A DNA stretch of 64,000 nt from Pholis gunnellus (taxonomy: Eukaryota > Chordata > Actinopteri > Perciformes > Pholidae). Both the position numbers and the translations under genes were made by a program. Below are positions 36,661 to 46,559 of this stretch, piece after piece. The notes below the pieces were generated by a model. That model was not told the origin of the DNA, did not search any database, and was given only the letters and a program-made list of their open reading frames with translations. The stretch is taken from the NCBI GenBank assembly GCA_910591455.2, contig OU342804.1, positions 12,866,133 to 12,930,132 of the forward strand, in the 5' to 3' direction. Position 1 is the first letter of the stretch. Each line of letters starts with the position of its first letter.

Positions 36661-37330
36661 TTCCTTGTGCCTTCAAAGTAAGGGGAGCGGTGGGATCATG
36701 CATCTCAGTAGGAGCTAACAGTGGCCTCAATTTTGCGCAATACGCACAATGCCGTGGTGGCGTATATTGACCAACTAAATGTGTACCTATTATTACAACT
36801 ACAATTATCATTAATATTACTCCATAGCATTACTCAGTTTGAGGGGTTCTTTATGGGCAGCTCAAACTGGCTTAAACAAACTCCAAATCAAAAAGCTACC
36901 AACCTATATCAGCGGCCCAGTGCCTGTATTAGTTTGTGACGATGTTCCTACATTGCAATAGACGGATACACTTTGATAGAACGACATTTTTATTATAGAC
37001 ATACAAGAGAATATTATCAAATCAAAAGACTGCAACCAAACACAGTCAAAATTCATTATTCATCTGAAGTATATTCTTGGGGCTTTACACAAGCATTTCG
37101 TCTCTCTCTCTCTCTGTGTGTGATTGAATATACTTTGGAGGGCGAGAGATTGCTTATGGCTTCTGAGGAAAAAGGGAGATGATGTCAAAAAAGAAAAAGA
37201 AAAAAAGGGGTTTGTAAACAACGCGTGATCGTGGGGTTTTGTTGGTTGAAAGAGGAAGTCGCTGTGAGTGACTGGATACTCTGTTCTTCTCGGCACATTT
37301 CCATCCCTATTATGTCGTCCAGGCATTGTG
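36660..37330. other. Non-coding sequence, no gene seen
   Basis: AT-rich unique sequence with a short TC/GT patch at 37101-37122 and A-rich low complexity near 37180-37206. No exon is visible. Confidence 0.5.
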
Positions 37331-37480
37331 ACGGAGCGCTGCAGCTCATCTCATATGCAGTTATCCAGCTAACTACCAGCCTTCCCCCTGCTGCTCCACC
37401 GGCCTTTGATAAGAACAGAGGGAAATTAAAATCATGAACCTGAATTATGAATCCAATGACAAGATAGCCTCCGAAGGCTC
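37330..37480. promoter_or_regulatory. Candidate conserved non-coding element with TCF/GATA-type overlap
   Basis: CTTTGAT (37404-37410), a TCF/LEF-type core, overlaps TGATAAG (37407-37413), a GATA-type core. AAATTAAAATCATGA and GAATTATGAATCC follow, giving homeodomain-type cores. The sequence is complex and abuts a TC microsatellite. Function is inferred from motifs. Confidence 0.3.
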
Positions 37481-37508
37481 TTTCTCCGCACCGTCTCTCC
37501 TGGCTATT

Positions 37509-37549
37509 TCTTCCTCTTCCTCTTCCTCTCTCTCTCTCTCTCTCTCTCT
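37509..37549. repeat. (TTCC)/(TC)n pyrimidine microsatellite
   Basis: TTCCTC units lead into about 12 TC units, then TGTGTCTCTC. Confidence 0.95.
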
Positions 37550-37779
37550 GTGTCTCTCACTTTTGCGCTTGTTCTTATTTTTCTTTCCATTCCAGTGTTT
37601 TCTTTCTTTCACTTTGTTCTTTTTCCCCAACACCGCCCCCCCCACCCCTTCTCTTTTGGTTACAGAGGAATTCAACTGCTAGCATATTCCATAAGAGCAA
37701 GAGAGAGACTGAGGGGGATATAGAGGAAAAAAGTTTCAAACGACGAAAACACACAGTTTGATAAAACTGACGAGGGACT

Positions 37780-37960
37780 CAATTAAGGCTTCCCTGTCAA
37801 AGCAAGAGTGATATTTTATTAAGTGGCAGTGTGCCATCCGAAGGGTACATCAAGCGACACATCTGTAGACGAGAGGACTGCACCAGCCGGGTAAGAGGGA
37901 CACGTGTTGCCACTTTCAGGAAACATCAGTCGAAACTCACTTCATCACGTCTGCTGAAAA
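37780..37960. promoter_or_regulatory. Candidate conserved non-coding element
   Basis: Complex sequence with a CAATTAAGG NK-type homeodomain core near 37780-37788 and a TTTTATTAAGTGG core near 37813-37825. No open frame of note. Regulatory role is inferred only. Confidence 0.27.
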
Positions 37961-38668
37961 ATTAAGAAGCCCCGACATTACGATGCTCATTTACTTTTTC
38001 ATGCACCGCCACAAGTATTTGAAAAGAAAATGCCGCTGTCCTCCTTTTTTCCCTTTATTTCGAAACACATCCAAGCACAAAAGAATTCTGGTATTAGCTT
38101 TTGTTACATTACCACCAGAACAAGTGCGACCAAGATTCTGCCACATCAGAAAAGAGCACAAACAAAGGCCCGCACAGTCGCTGTCGCACATGCAGCCTTT
38201 AAGAAACAGATTTATAGGGCAACGTATATGCATACTTTGTAACTGCGTCTAATGTTTCAGTTGTCAGCGTGCTTCCATGATTCCTGGTTCAGTATATTAA
38301 AACAAGTGAACTACACATTGCAGAAACATTGCAGTAACATGTTCTTGTGTCAAATTGTTGCTAAAAGAATGTTTTTTTGACAAAACTTGAGGCAGAATAA
38401 GCTCTTCAAAGTTAAAGGGGTACACATTTATTCAGAAAAACATGCATAAATGTCTGTGTGTGTGTTTGTCTCTTCAAGATGAGCCTGAACTGGCATGTCA
38501 GTGTCACAAGAACACTGTGAACTGCTTTGACTGGACCAAATCAATGTATCCTTTGTTTTCTATCTGACTTTTACTTTGTTGTCTCACAAATCTGATGACT
38601 GGGTGCTGTTGCTTTGACCCTACCAGACTTTACTATTGTTTGCATATATAAATTAAAACTCAGTCTAC

Positions 38669-38736
38669 CGTTGCATTCATTTTAAGTCGCTCTGGATGAG
38701 AGACTCGGTAAAACAGCCGAAATGTAAAACGGATTG
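38669..38736 (+). mobile_element. Teleost dispersed-repeat tail
   Basis: TTTAAGTCGCTCTGGATGAG followed by a degenerate GTAAAACAG and AATGTAAAAC resembles the very common fish tail motif TAAGTCGCTTTGGATAAAAG, which is followed by an AAATGTAAA-like end. Several positions differ, so this would be an old copy. The left limit of the element is not clear; the preceding 150 bp may belong to it. Confidence 0.55.
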
Positions 38737-39029
38737 CAGCTTTCTTTGTCCATCGCTGAAAAGGGAGGATTTGTGTACCAACGCTATATATACACAAGCC
38801 TGGTTGTTTGTGTGGACAACCTTTTGAAATAAAAGCAAACTTAATCCTTCAGAAAGAGAAAACATGGTGGAGTTTTTACAAAGAAAACAGCAGTGCTCTG
38901 ATTTGCCTGGAAGAGGCCACGGTGTTACAGTAAGATGAAACTTTAATTCTAAAGTCTCTCTTGTAATTTGCTTGTGATTGCTCTTGTAGGATGTCGTACT
39001 GCTGAGAAAAAACAGATGCCCCTGTCCAC

Positions 39030-39137
39030 CCACACACACACACACATAAATATGTGTGTGCATGGGTTTACATGTTGTTGTACACAAGTATGGGTCTGCA
39101 TGCCAACTTGTTCACAGTGTGTGTGTGTGTGTGTGTG
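39030..39137. repeat. CA tract and two GT tracts (compound)
   Basis: A CA tract (39030-39046) faces a short GT tract (39052-39060), and a longer GT array follows at 39117-39137. The first two form an inverted pair around TAAATA. Confidence 0.88.
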
Positions 39138-39589
39138 CATGTTCACGTGGTGGAGCTGACACTTGGTTGTACAGGAGCTCAGTGCTGACCATACATAGTC
39201 TGTTTCATCTAGAACAAAAGCTCTGTTGGAGGACACAAAAGGCCAGGTTCAAAAGCATTGCAGGCATCAGGAGCCCAGACCTAGATACATGAAACAATCA
39301 GTGTAAACTTGTCCAGAGCTAAGAGAGCTGTGGTGCACATGCAACAACGGTCCTCGTGCTCAACAGGCACGGTTCTGTCCACATAGGACAAGAATAAAGC
39401 TCTGGATAGATCAAACACAGTGTTGATGATTAGCGCAAAAGGAATGTTTTTGTGTTTCCATCATTGATTAATATGTTGCTCCCAAGACGAGCGATCATTT
39501 ATGCATGCAGTGCACGACCGAAACCGCAGCACTCTGTTCTGTGTAGTTGGCATTGGTGTGTGGCGGGAAAAAGGCAGGGGACATATGTG

Positions 39590-40330
39590 CGTATGGAATG
39601 CCATTTCGTTCAATGTTAAATAAATAATGACATGAATATGTCAAAGAAATAAATATAATGAGGCAATAAATATATAAAGAGATGTAAATAAAAATATACC
39701 AATAACCAACATAGTTCAATAAATAGGTTTTTATATTTTCAAAAAAGGCATTTTTCAAATGACAACTTTTATTTATTTCAGGGGTCTTTTATTTCTCGAA
39801 TCCACATTTATTTTACAGCTCTTTTTATTTCCATCCGTTGTATCTAATTGAATGGGGCGTGGTTAGATTCAGACCAAAGCACAAGAATGAGCTATAGCTA
39901 GCTAGCTAGCTACCTCCGCCTCACTCACCGGAGACCCCGCCACTGGAAGACGACTGAGACAGAAAGTTTGCTGATCTGGAGTCTGGAGAGTAGGAGCTGG
40001 CTGAATTTGAGTTGCTACAGCCGCTAACTGAGGATCTGTCTCCAGCTCGGTAGATATCGATGGCACTGAATTTGGTGAACAAATGGTAACAGAACGAGCC
40101 CTGAAATAAATAAATAAATAAATAATTGAACTATATTGACTAATATAAATACACATCTATCTATATATTTATTGACTCAATAAAGTATTCCACGATTAAT
40201 TTCATAGCCACATTTATTTATGTATTTAGTTAAAGTGGCAATAGACAGTTGATAAAAATGTTGATTGCACAATGTATAGAATAATGACAGCATCGGCGTT
40301 TAGATTGGCTCCTCATAAGCCTTGCTTTTA
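39590..40330. mobile_element. AT-rich transposon-like patch
   Basis: This segment is strongly AT-rich, full of TTTATTT/AAATAAA units (near 39618-39790 and 40104-40240), and flanks a short GC-balanced island at 39929-40100. An (AGCT)n tract lies at 39896-39912 and an (AAAT)n tract at 40104-40124. Its style resembles AT-rich fish DNA transposon remnants. I could not find terminal inverted repeats or a transposase motif, so the family and limits are uncertain. Confidence 0.35.
39929..40100 (-). other. Exon-like segment on the minus strand
   Basis: Read on the minus strand, an acceptor-like TTTATTTATTTCAG ends just before 40100 and a consensus donor GTGAGTGA (revcomp of 39921-39928) begins just after 39929. 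The 172-bp interval between them is open in the frame of a longer minus-strand ORF (40156-39902). The composition is Ser/Thr/Pro/Gln-rich with no recognised domain. It may be an exon of a relic transposon gene, or chance splice sites. Pairing exons were not found in the window. Confidence 0.22.
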
Positions 40331-40363
40331 GGAAGAGGGTAGCACGTGCGCTCCTCGCTGACG

Positions 40364-40411
40364 ATGGAGGCAAAGAAGTCGAAGAGGGAGATTGATAAAA
40401 ACTGTTCTTGA
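40364..40411 (+). pseudogene. Possible relic start of a fish transposon ORF
   Basis: An ATG opens a 15-codon peptide, MEAKKSKREIDKNCS, that ends in TGA. The beginning resembles the N terminus of a protein repeatedly seen in fish transposon-derived gene models (a start of the type EAKKSKREIDR). The frame ends almost at once, so at most this is a truncated relic. The match is from memory and short; it lies beside the AT-rich transposon-like patch. Confidence 0.2.
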
Positions 40412-40580
40412 ACTTATATACTGTACATGTAGGTACAAATGAATCTTATATGACAGTTGTGATGAGTGGCGGTGGTTGTGTAACTTCTTAAGGGCACATC
40501 TCAATGACAGATACCGGAGATACGTTGACGGATTGAGGCACTGACGAGCGGCAATGCCTAAATCCTGTTTTAATAAAGAG

Positions 40581-40587
<7 letters not shown>

Positions 40588-40620
<33 letters not shown>
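40588..40620. repeat. (AC)n microsatellite
   Basis: About 16 uninterrupted AC units after ATATAT. Confidence 0.97.
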
Positions 40621-40622
<2 letters not shown>

Positions 40623-42250
40623 TACTATAAATGTCTGAAGGTCTCACCCCCCTTTCTGTTATTCCCTCATTTCTTCTCCTCTCCTCCACCACTTTCTCCA
40701 GGATATTTATGACTGATAGATCTGTCAGCGCTCTTACTAAACAAATGAAAGTTGCAGCTTGTGCCATTGAGGCGACGCTTTCATCAGCACCCAGTGCGCT
40801 CCGTTTGAAGTGGGCCCCCCGCCTCCCTTCGTGTACCGCCGCTGAACTTGATGAGCTAGTACTTGGGAATGTGACATTTACATTCAGCTACCACATGTAG
40901 CATAACTATGTTTATTTTTCAGCTACAGAAAGCTGATTGGTCAGTCAAATTGTTAAATAACACAAACTTTGATTAGAGTTACATTTGAGTACTTCACCTC
41001 TAAGGAAGTAGAAGTCGTGCTTGGATAGGATGTGTTTGACACATGGATGTAGAGTGTGATGTATTTTTTAATACTGCAAAGGGAATTTTGTCCCATCGGA
41101 ATTGGCCATGTCAGTAATGTTTATGGACTGAGTTCTGCAATGCCAGTCAAGATTTTTGCTATTTTCAACATATTTTTATTTGAGAACGTCAGTGCGAATG
41201 AGCGTGTGTGTGTGTGTGTGTGTGCGTGCATATGTGCGAGAGAGAAAGAGAGAGAGATGGTTCAGGTTGTGTTTTTGTTCTATATACCTGCAGGCTGCTC
41301 TACTGTGACCAGATACAGGTGTGTTGTCAGCCCAGGGGCATTGTGTCTGGGTTGGCCTAGCTTTGGTCCCCTCGCCATCACTTTGCTACTGTTGCTTCCA
41401 AACCCGAGAGACCTCCACCTATCCACCCTCTAACGCTCATTTCCTTATTAATTTCTTTTGCACAATTTGCCTTTACCATTTGATTTTGCTTATTCTGACC
41501 CATATAGGCAACGCCTACTAGTCTTTCACTGTTGGCTAAATAGCAGAAGGTTGAGGATCACACAACTTTAATTGCAGGACCAGCATTGCTCGGTTATTTA
41601 CCCCCCCCCACAATTTTGGGACATGGATTGACGGCTCGATGACTAGATGGGTGTTCTGTGTGTGCCATGCTGATGGTGTCAGATCTGTGTAGCTAGCTTC
41701 TGTTTCCCCTAGAGTGAATGCATTGGAACGGATGAATAATAAACATAAAAGTGGGTGAAAGTCAGGAGAGCAGCAGTCACAAAAAGCACTGAGGCCTATA
41801 GCACAAGACTACAACACAGAAATGCCTAAGGGATACACAAACTCACATAGAAACCCTGCACACAGGGAGACATAGTAGCACACTTGCAGTCAAACAGGTG
41901 CTGAGGAATGTGTTTTGTTAAGTTGCAGCAGTTCATGCACTCGCCGATGTGTCCTCACTGTGAGCAGGCTTCTCAGCTAACGTTGCTTGGTAAACCAAAG
42001 GCTACTGATGTTTTCTATTAAGGCCAAATCAAGTACATCAATGCTCTCGAGACACACGAGAGAGAGTACTTTATTTCAAAATATATTGTGATGACTGACA
42101 TCTGTGGTCTTTTTATAAGGCAAATGTATTTCAACAGAAATTGTGTAGAGCTATATCAATAGAAACACACTGTTTTGTTTCCTAATCAGTTGAATTGTGT
42201 GTTTTGTATGCAAATAACAAATATAGATGACAATAAGTCAAATTTAGAAT
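40621..42250. other. Non-coding sequence, no gene seen
   Basis: No recognisable gene. A GT tract with GAGA tail lies at 41204-41250 and a short C run at about 41601-41609. The 125-aa plus-strand frame at 41056-41433 crosses the GT tract and shows no domain. Confidence 0.5.
41204..41229. repeat. (GT)n microsatellite
   Basis: About 11 GT units, then GCGTGCA and a GA-rich stretch. Confidence 0.93.
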
Positions 42251-42255
42251 TTTTG

Positions 42256-42508
42256 ACTGTTGATATTATTTTTCGGGACCATGGTAAAAAAAAATAGTCT
42301 GGAGCCTTGCATACCAGCTGCTGTAACAGAACAACAACAAAAACAATCTGTATCGGCCGATATGGCTCAACAACTATCGGCGATCCATGTCGGGGCATCT
42401 TAAAAAAGGGCTGAGTTATATTTCCTCCTTTTTTTCCCTCACTGATCCAATCCGCGACACAAAGCGTGATACAATCCGAACAAAGTGTTGTGATCCTTGC
42501 ACCCCTAT
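42256..42508. mobile_element. Probable hAT-type non-autonomous element (relic)
   Basis: The right edge TGTTGTGATCCTTGCACCCC fits the reverse complement of the (C/T)AGGGGTGCA-type terminus seen in many hAT elements. The interior contains ATCGGCCGATATGG and AACTATCGGCGATCC, a style common in fish hAT-like repeats. I could not find the matching left terminus, so it is probably truncated or diverged. No transposase frame is present. Confidence 0.42.
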
Positions 42509-43339
42509 ATACTGTACATATATCCACCTGTTGCAGACAAAATGCTAGCTGTATTTGTTCATGTTTGTTGAGCAGTGTTAAGAATAGCCTCGCCTAAAAG
42601 GCTAATTCAGTCAAACAAACTCAAACAGAACTGTGTTAGTAAGCTCCAGGTCTGACCGTTGTTTTGTTCAAATTACTTGTGGCTTGGCACACATTCACAC
42701 GCACAGACACATAAATATAGACACAAACACATGCACAAAATGTTTAGTCTCCTCCAAATATGCATGTGTCTATCCGAAAGTCGGAGGTAAACAAGTTTAA
42801 TCATCCTGTTCCACGTCGGTTCCACTGACAGTTTACGTTAACAGACTGGGAAGAGATGAGAAAGGTGGAGCGCCGGGGTATTTGCCCTATTTGAGGCTAT
42901 AAGAAGAAAAAATTGCAATGAAAGGAAAAAAAAAACCCTCAACAATAAATAGTTAGGCGGTGATGTCACATAACCTAACAGCGCTAATAGGATACACATA
43001 TTTGTGGAGGAAAACGTAACGGGCCCTTAAATTATGCATTAATCAAACATAGCTTAATATGAACTGACAAGGAGCTTGGCAATCTGGCAGCCATCTGGAA
43101 GACAGGCCTGTCAGTCATAGAGAGGTGAGAAAGAGGGATGGCTGAACTCTGGGTTAACCCCAGAGAGAGGAAGAGCGAAGGAGGGAGAGAAAGACAGCAA
43201 GACAGAGGAAGAGACAAACAAATACAAGGCGGAGACAATGAGAAGTCCAGGTAGAGAAAGACAGTGAGAGAAGCTGAGTCTAAAGGTTACTCTGACAGAT
43301 ATGAAGACTACAGAAGTTGATTTGGACATTGCTAAAGAT

Positions 43340-43354
43340 GGGGGGGGGGGGGGG
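43340..43354. repeat. Poly-G tract (15 G)
   Basis: Fifteen consecutive G. Confidence 0.95.
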
Positions 43355-43464
43355 TCAAGTATCACTGACGCCAAAACAAGGTCAGAAAGAGAGGCGTGTT
43401 TTTGACAGCTCTGGTGAAAAGTATTGTCAGGGTCACCATATCTGTTTTACAAATAGCCACATGT

Positions 43465-43483
43465 ACACACACACACACACACA
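43465..43483. repeat. (CA)n microsatellite, short
   Basis: About nine AC units. Confidence 0.9.
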
Positions 43484-44089
43484 AAGCTCTTTGTGCTGCA
43501 CACCTACACACCGCCACACTGCTACTCGCAAACATCAACCAAACACACTGAACCGCACACAGGGCGACGCAACCATCCATTCTTGTGGATTCAAACAAAC
43601 ACACAGCACATTCCACGAGCATCCAACACGCACTTGCTTACGCCCAGACCAACACCTTTCATACTACACGTCTGACTGCAGCCTGTACCTCATGAACCCT
43701 GTTGACAAGCCGCGTTGTTGTTGATAATATTGTTGCCGGTCGCAGTCGTGCGCTACAAGTACTCTATGATTGCAGAGCAAAAGCATACAATCAGAGAGCT
43801 CTCCAAATGGCACAGTTATACAACCGGGCTGATCGGTTGCCATTGGCAGCCGCTTCATTCCACAGATGGGGACACAGTAACGAGGCGAACAAGAAGAAAA
43901 CTGACAAGACTGTGATACAAGCAAGGAGCGATACTTCTACCAGCTCACGCTGCACTTTGATTCGCTCCCTCCAGTGGTTAGAGCGATTTAGATTTTAACC
44001 GCCTGTAGTGTGCTAAGACTCCTTTTCTCCTTTAAAATCCAAGTCTGATTTCACATTGTTCTCCACCTAAGTTATGTATGACAAACGCC

Positions 44090-44560
44090 TGGGGCCAAAT
44101 CACCATCAAAGCCGCACATCGCGGGAACACGGGTGCTTCCGAGATTCTTAGTGATGACAGATGTCACTTTTGAAGTGAGCAAGGGGATGAAAGTGGCGGG
44201 ATGTGACAGGCGGCGAGAGGACAGCCTCTCCGCCGCGACCTGCCGTCATCAGTGCTGCGGAGGTGTAATGGGGAGAGACTGGAGGGGCCCCGGAAGCTCC
44301 AGCGGCCGTGTGGGGTGTCTGTCTCGGGGCCCCAGCGGGGGCCAATGCCTTAAATGGCGCACCCGCCTAGCCTAGCAAGCAGCCAGCACCCAACCTGGCA
44401 GCCCCTCAGCCAGTCAGTCAGTAAACCACCCGATCGGGATGGAAGTGTCTCCCTCCGTTACACCGGCTGCTCTGCCAGTGCATTCGTCAGGGTATAGAGA
44501 GAATAGCTAATCTGAGGGAACCAGCGGCCCGGAATCAAAAGGGGCACTGGCTTCTCTCCT
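44090..44560. promoter_or_regulatory. GC-richer segment, candidate conserved element
   Basis: The base composition is clearly richer in G, C and CpG than most of the window (for example 44205-44360). Frames on both strands are open, as expected for GC-rich DNA. No TATA box, exon or start codon context links it to a gene. It could be a GC-rich conserved element, a distant or unannotated promoter, or neither. Confidence 0.22.
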
Positions 44561-45720
44561 CCTTGTGTGCAGCAGCGCTCACCTGGGTACTATCCCCGGT
44601 GTGACAGAGCGAGCAAGAGGACTCGGTAAACAAGGCAGAGCAATGCAACTTTCAAACAGAGAGGCAGCTAGTGTAGGGAAACCAAAACAAACTCTTAACT
44701 CAGGAAATTCACAGAACGTTTTCCCCCTGCCTTCTCCACTGTTCCCTGTGTCTTTATTGTGGCTTGATATGTCACCACTGTCTTTATCTCCTACTTACTC
44801 AGGACTTCAAGTGGCTGTCTCTATTTTGCTGGGCCATAAATTATTCAGTGCCGTGTGTCTTCTTAGTATCTGCGCTTTCCGTTGGGATGCTATCTTATCC
44901 CCTCTTCTGCAAGATGGGGCTGGTGCTTTGAGACAGAGTTTGCAAAAGGTAACACAGGAACTTCAGCACCGACAACCACTTTCTTAGTAGGAGCTCTTGT
45001 CAAGTACATATATTTGTTCCAGCACAAGGAAAATATGAAAAAGGGGAAAAAAAGGAAAAAAAGTTGTATCTGAATACAACATGGCAACCAACAAGCTCCA
45101 CTGCTGCTACTACAACAACTTGGACTAGTATCTGAGCCTAAAATAATGACAGTATTCCACACTGAGGAGTGTGTTTTGTTTCCCCCTGCGCATGCATGTG
45201 TGTGGGTGTGTGTGCGGTGGAGCCCGGGGAGCCTACTGTATGTAAATAGCCATATGAGACTGCATAGCATTACTGTCCAGACATTGAAGAGGTGACCTGA
45301 TCCCAATTAATCACACAATCCCAGGGAGAACTGTCACATCCCATCTCCATCAGCAGTACCATCCTGTTCTGTCTCCTTCTCTTGTCATCCTCTATTCCTC
45401 CATCTCTCTCTCTCTCTCTCGCTCTCTCACGCACACAGCAGACGCTGCACGGATACACTACACCAAGGCCCATCATCCTCTCACCAAACTCCCCCCACCC
45501 CCCTTCACCTCCCTCATTTTATTCAAACACACAGGGTCTAAAGCTGACAGGTCAGCTGGCACGGGCCAGTCGGTCCCCACCTGTCCCCTCGCTTCTTCCC
45601 CCAGAAGGCAAAGTGCCAGAAGAATGGTGAAGAGGCACTTCTATCTTTACAGCTGCCAAAACAGGATACAGCCGGAAGCTTTCTATCCCCCGAAGAGATG
45701 AAATGTTTGCATTGAGTATA
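44560..45720. other. Non-coding sequence, no gene seen
   Basis: No recognised domain in the 140-aa plus-strand frame (44565-44987) or the 138-aa minus-strand frame (45306-44890), which overlap each other. A CT microsatellite lies at 45403-45428. Confidence 0.5.
45403..45428. repeat. (CT)n microsatellite
   Basis: About 12 CT units with one G interruption. Confidence 0.93.
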
Positions 45721-45727
45721 TATCTTA

Positions 45728-45842
45728 TAGGTGTAAGAAAAATATCGACAAGAGTATCGCAACAATATGTTTTGTATTCATTCTCAAAAGCACTGAATCC
45801 ATTTTAAATTGATTGGTTTCATTAATTTATTGTTTTGATTGC
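45728..45842 (+). mobile_element. Fish hAT-like repeat fragment (GTATCG family), copy 1
   Basis: GTGTAAGAAAAATATCGACA, AGAGTATCGCAACAATATG and ATTCTCAAAAGCACTGAAT appear in the same order as related strings at 61866-61960. Repeats of this style are very common in teleost genomes in my memory and are usually assigned to hAT-like elements. This copy is short and diverged. No coding capacity. Confidence 0.55.
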
Positions 45843-46018
45843 ATAAAAAAGTAAACTTCTTTTTTTTACTAAGATGTTATGCATGTGGTGGTGCGTTCTT
45901 TATACTACGACAGCTTCCCTACAATTAGATTTAATCTTATCAACAAGAGTGTATTGGGATGAAGAGAAAATTCAACAATTATGTGTAGAAGGCAGGTTGT
46001 TTTAGTAAAATGTGACAC

Positions 46019-46062
46019 TTTTTTAATACACTGGCATTCGTAACGCCAGTGTATTTAAAAAA
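46019..46062. repeat. Inverted repeat with 16-17 bp arms (hairpin)
   Basis: TTTTTTAATACACTGGC (46019-46035) pairs with GCCAGTGTATTTAAAAAA (46045-46062) around a 9-nt loop, with one extra T:A position as the only irregularity. It could be the core of a small MITE or a structural palindrome. The stem is shorter than usual for a microRNA precursor. Confidence 0.9.
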
Positions 46063-46184
46063 TCAAGAGGCAGATTGAACCTTTTTTAAAAATGTGGTAT
46101 GCAAGTATATCTTTACTGTTCTCTTGACTGACATGCCAGTGGATGTAAGTCCTTTGAAGCGTATAGTGATGACTGCGTCGGTGT

Positions 46185-46236
46185 GTCACACACATCCACA
46201 CACTCACACACACACGCACACACACACACACACACA
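46185..46236. repeat. Imperfect (CA)n microsatellite
   Basis: CA units broken by TCC, CTC and CG. Confidence 0.93.
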
Positions 46237-46528
46237 AGCCTGAGCTACAGCCGTGCAGAGTATCATTAAGAAAATGTAACCAGAAATATGATGTTCCAGA
46301 TACGTGTCATTTCAAATTTGTGTTGTCAACTCATATTACTTCTGGGAGGAATTCCGTGAGTAGATAAATGATAAAGCATGTATAAAGAAATAAATCTGTC
46401 TTCCGATGTAAAAGTGACCAAAAAAGGAAAGAAATCTATCCGACTCCAGTGTGACCTGCACCGGATAGGACTGGTCTAATGAAGTTTGTCTGTTGAATCT
46501 ATCAGCAACACTTAAATGAAACACATCC

Positions 46529-46555
46529 CTTTTTTTTCTTATCTTTTTTTTTTTT
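46529..46555. repeat. T-rich tract
   Basis: Two T runs (8 and 12) separated by CTTATC. Confidence 0.88.
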
Positions 46556-46559
46556 AGAC

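Larger units (their letters stand above)
42510..43990. other. Non-coding sequence, no gene seen
   Basis: Purine-rich DNA at 43120-43290, a poly-G run (43340-43354) and a CA tract (43465-43483). Two overlapping plus-strand frames at 43702-43998 are both open without a recognisable domain, so neither is called. Confidence 0.5.

Noticed and set aside
43702..43998. Two overlapping plus-strand frames rich in charged residues
   Set aside because: Both frames are open over the same DNA and neither shows a domain; more likely chance or a conserved non-coding stretch.
46019..46062. MicroRNA precursor
   Set aside because: The stem is shorter than a typical precursor and mostly AT at the base; no known mature sequence is recognised.
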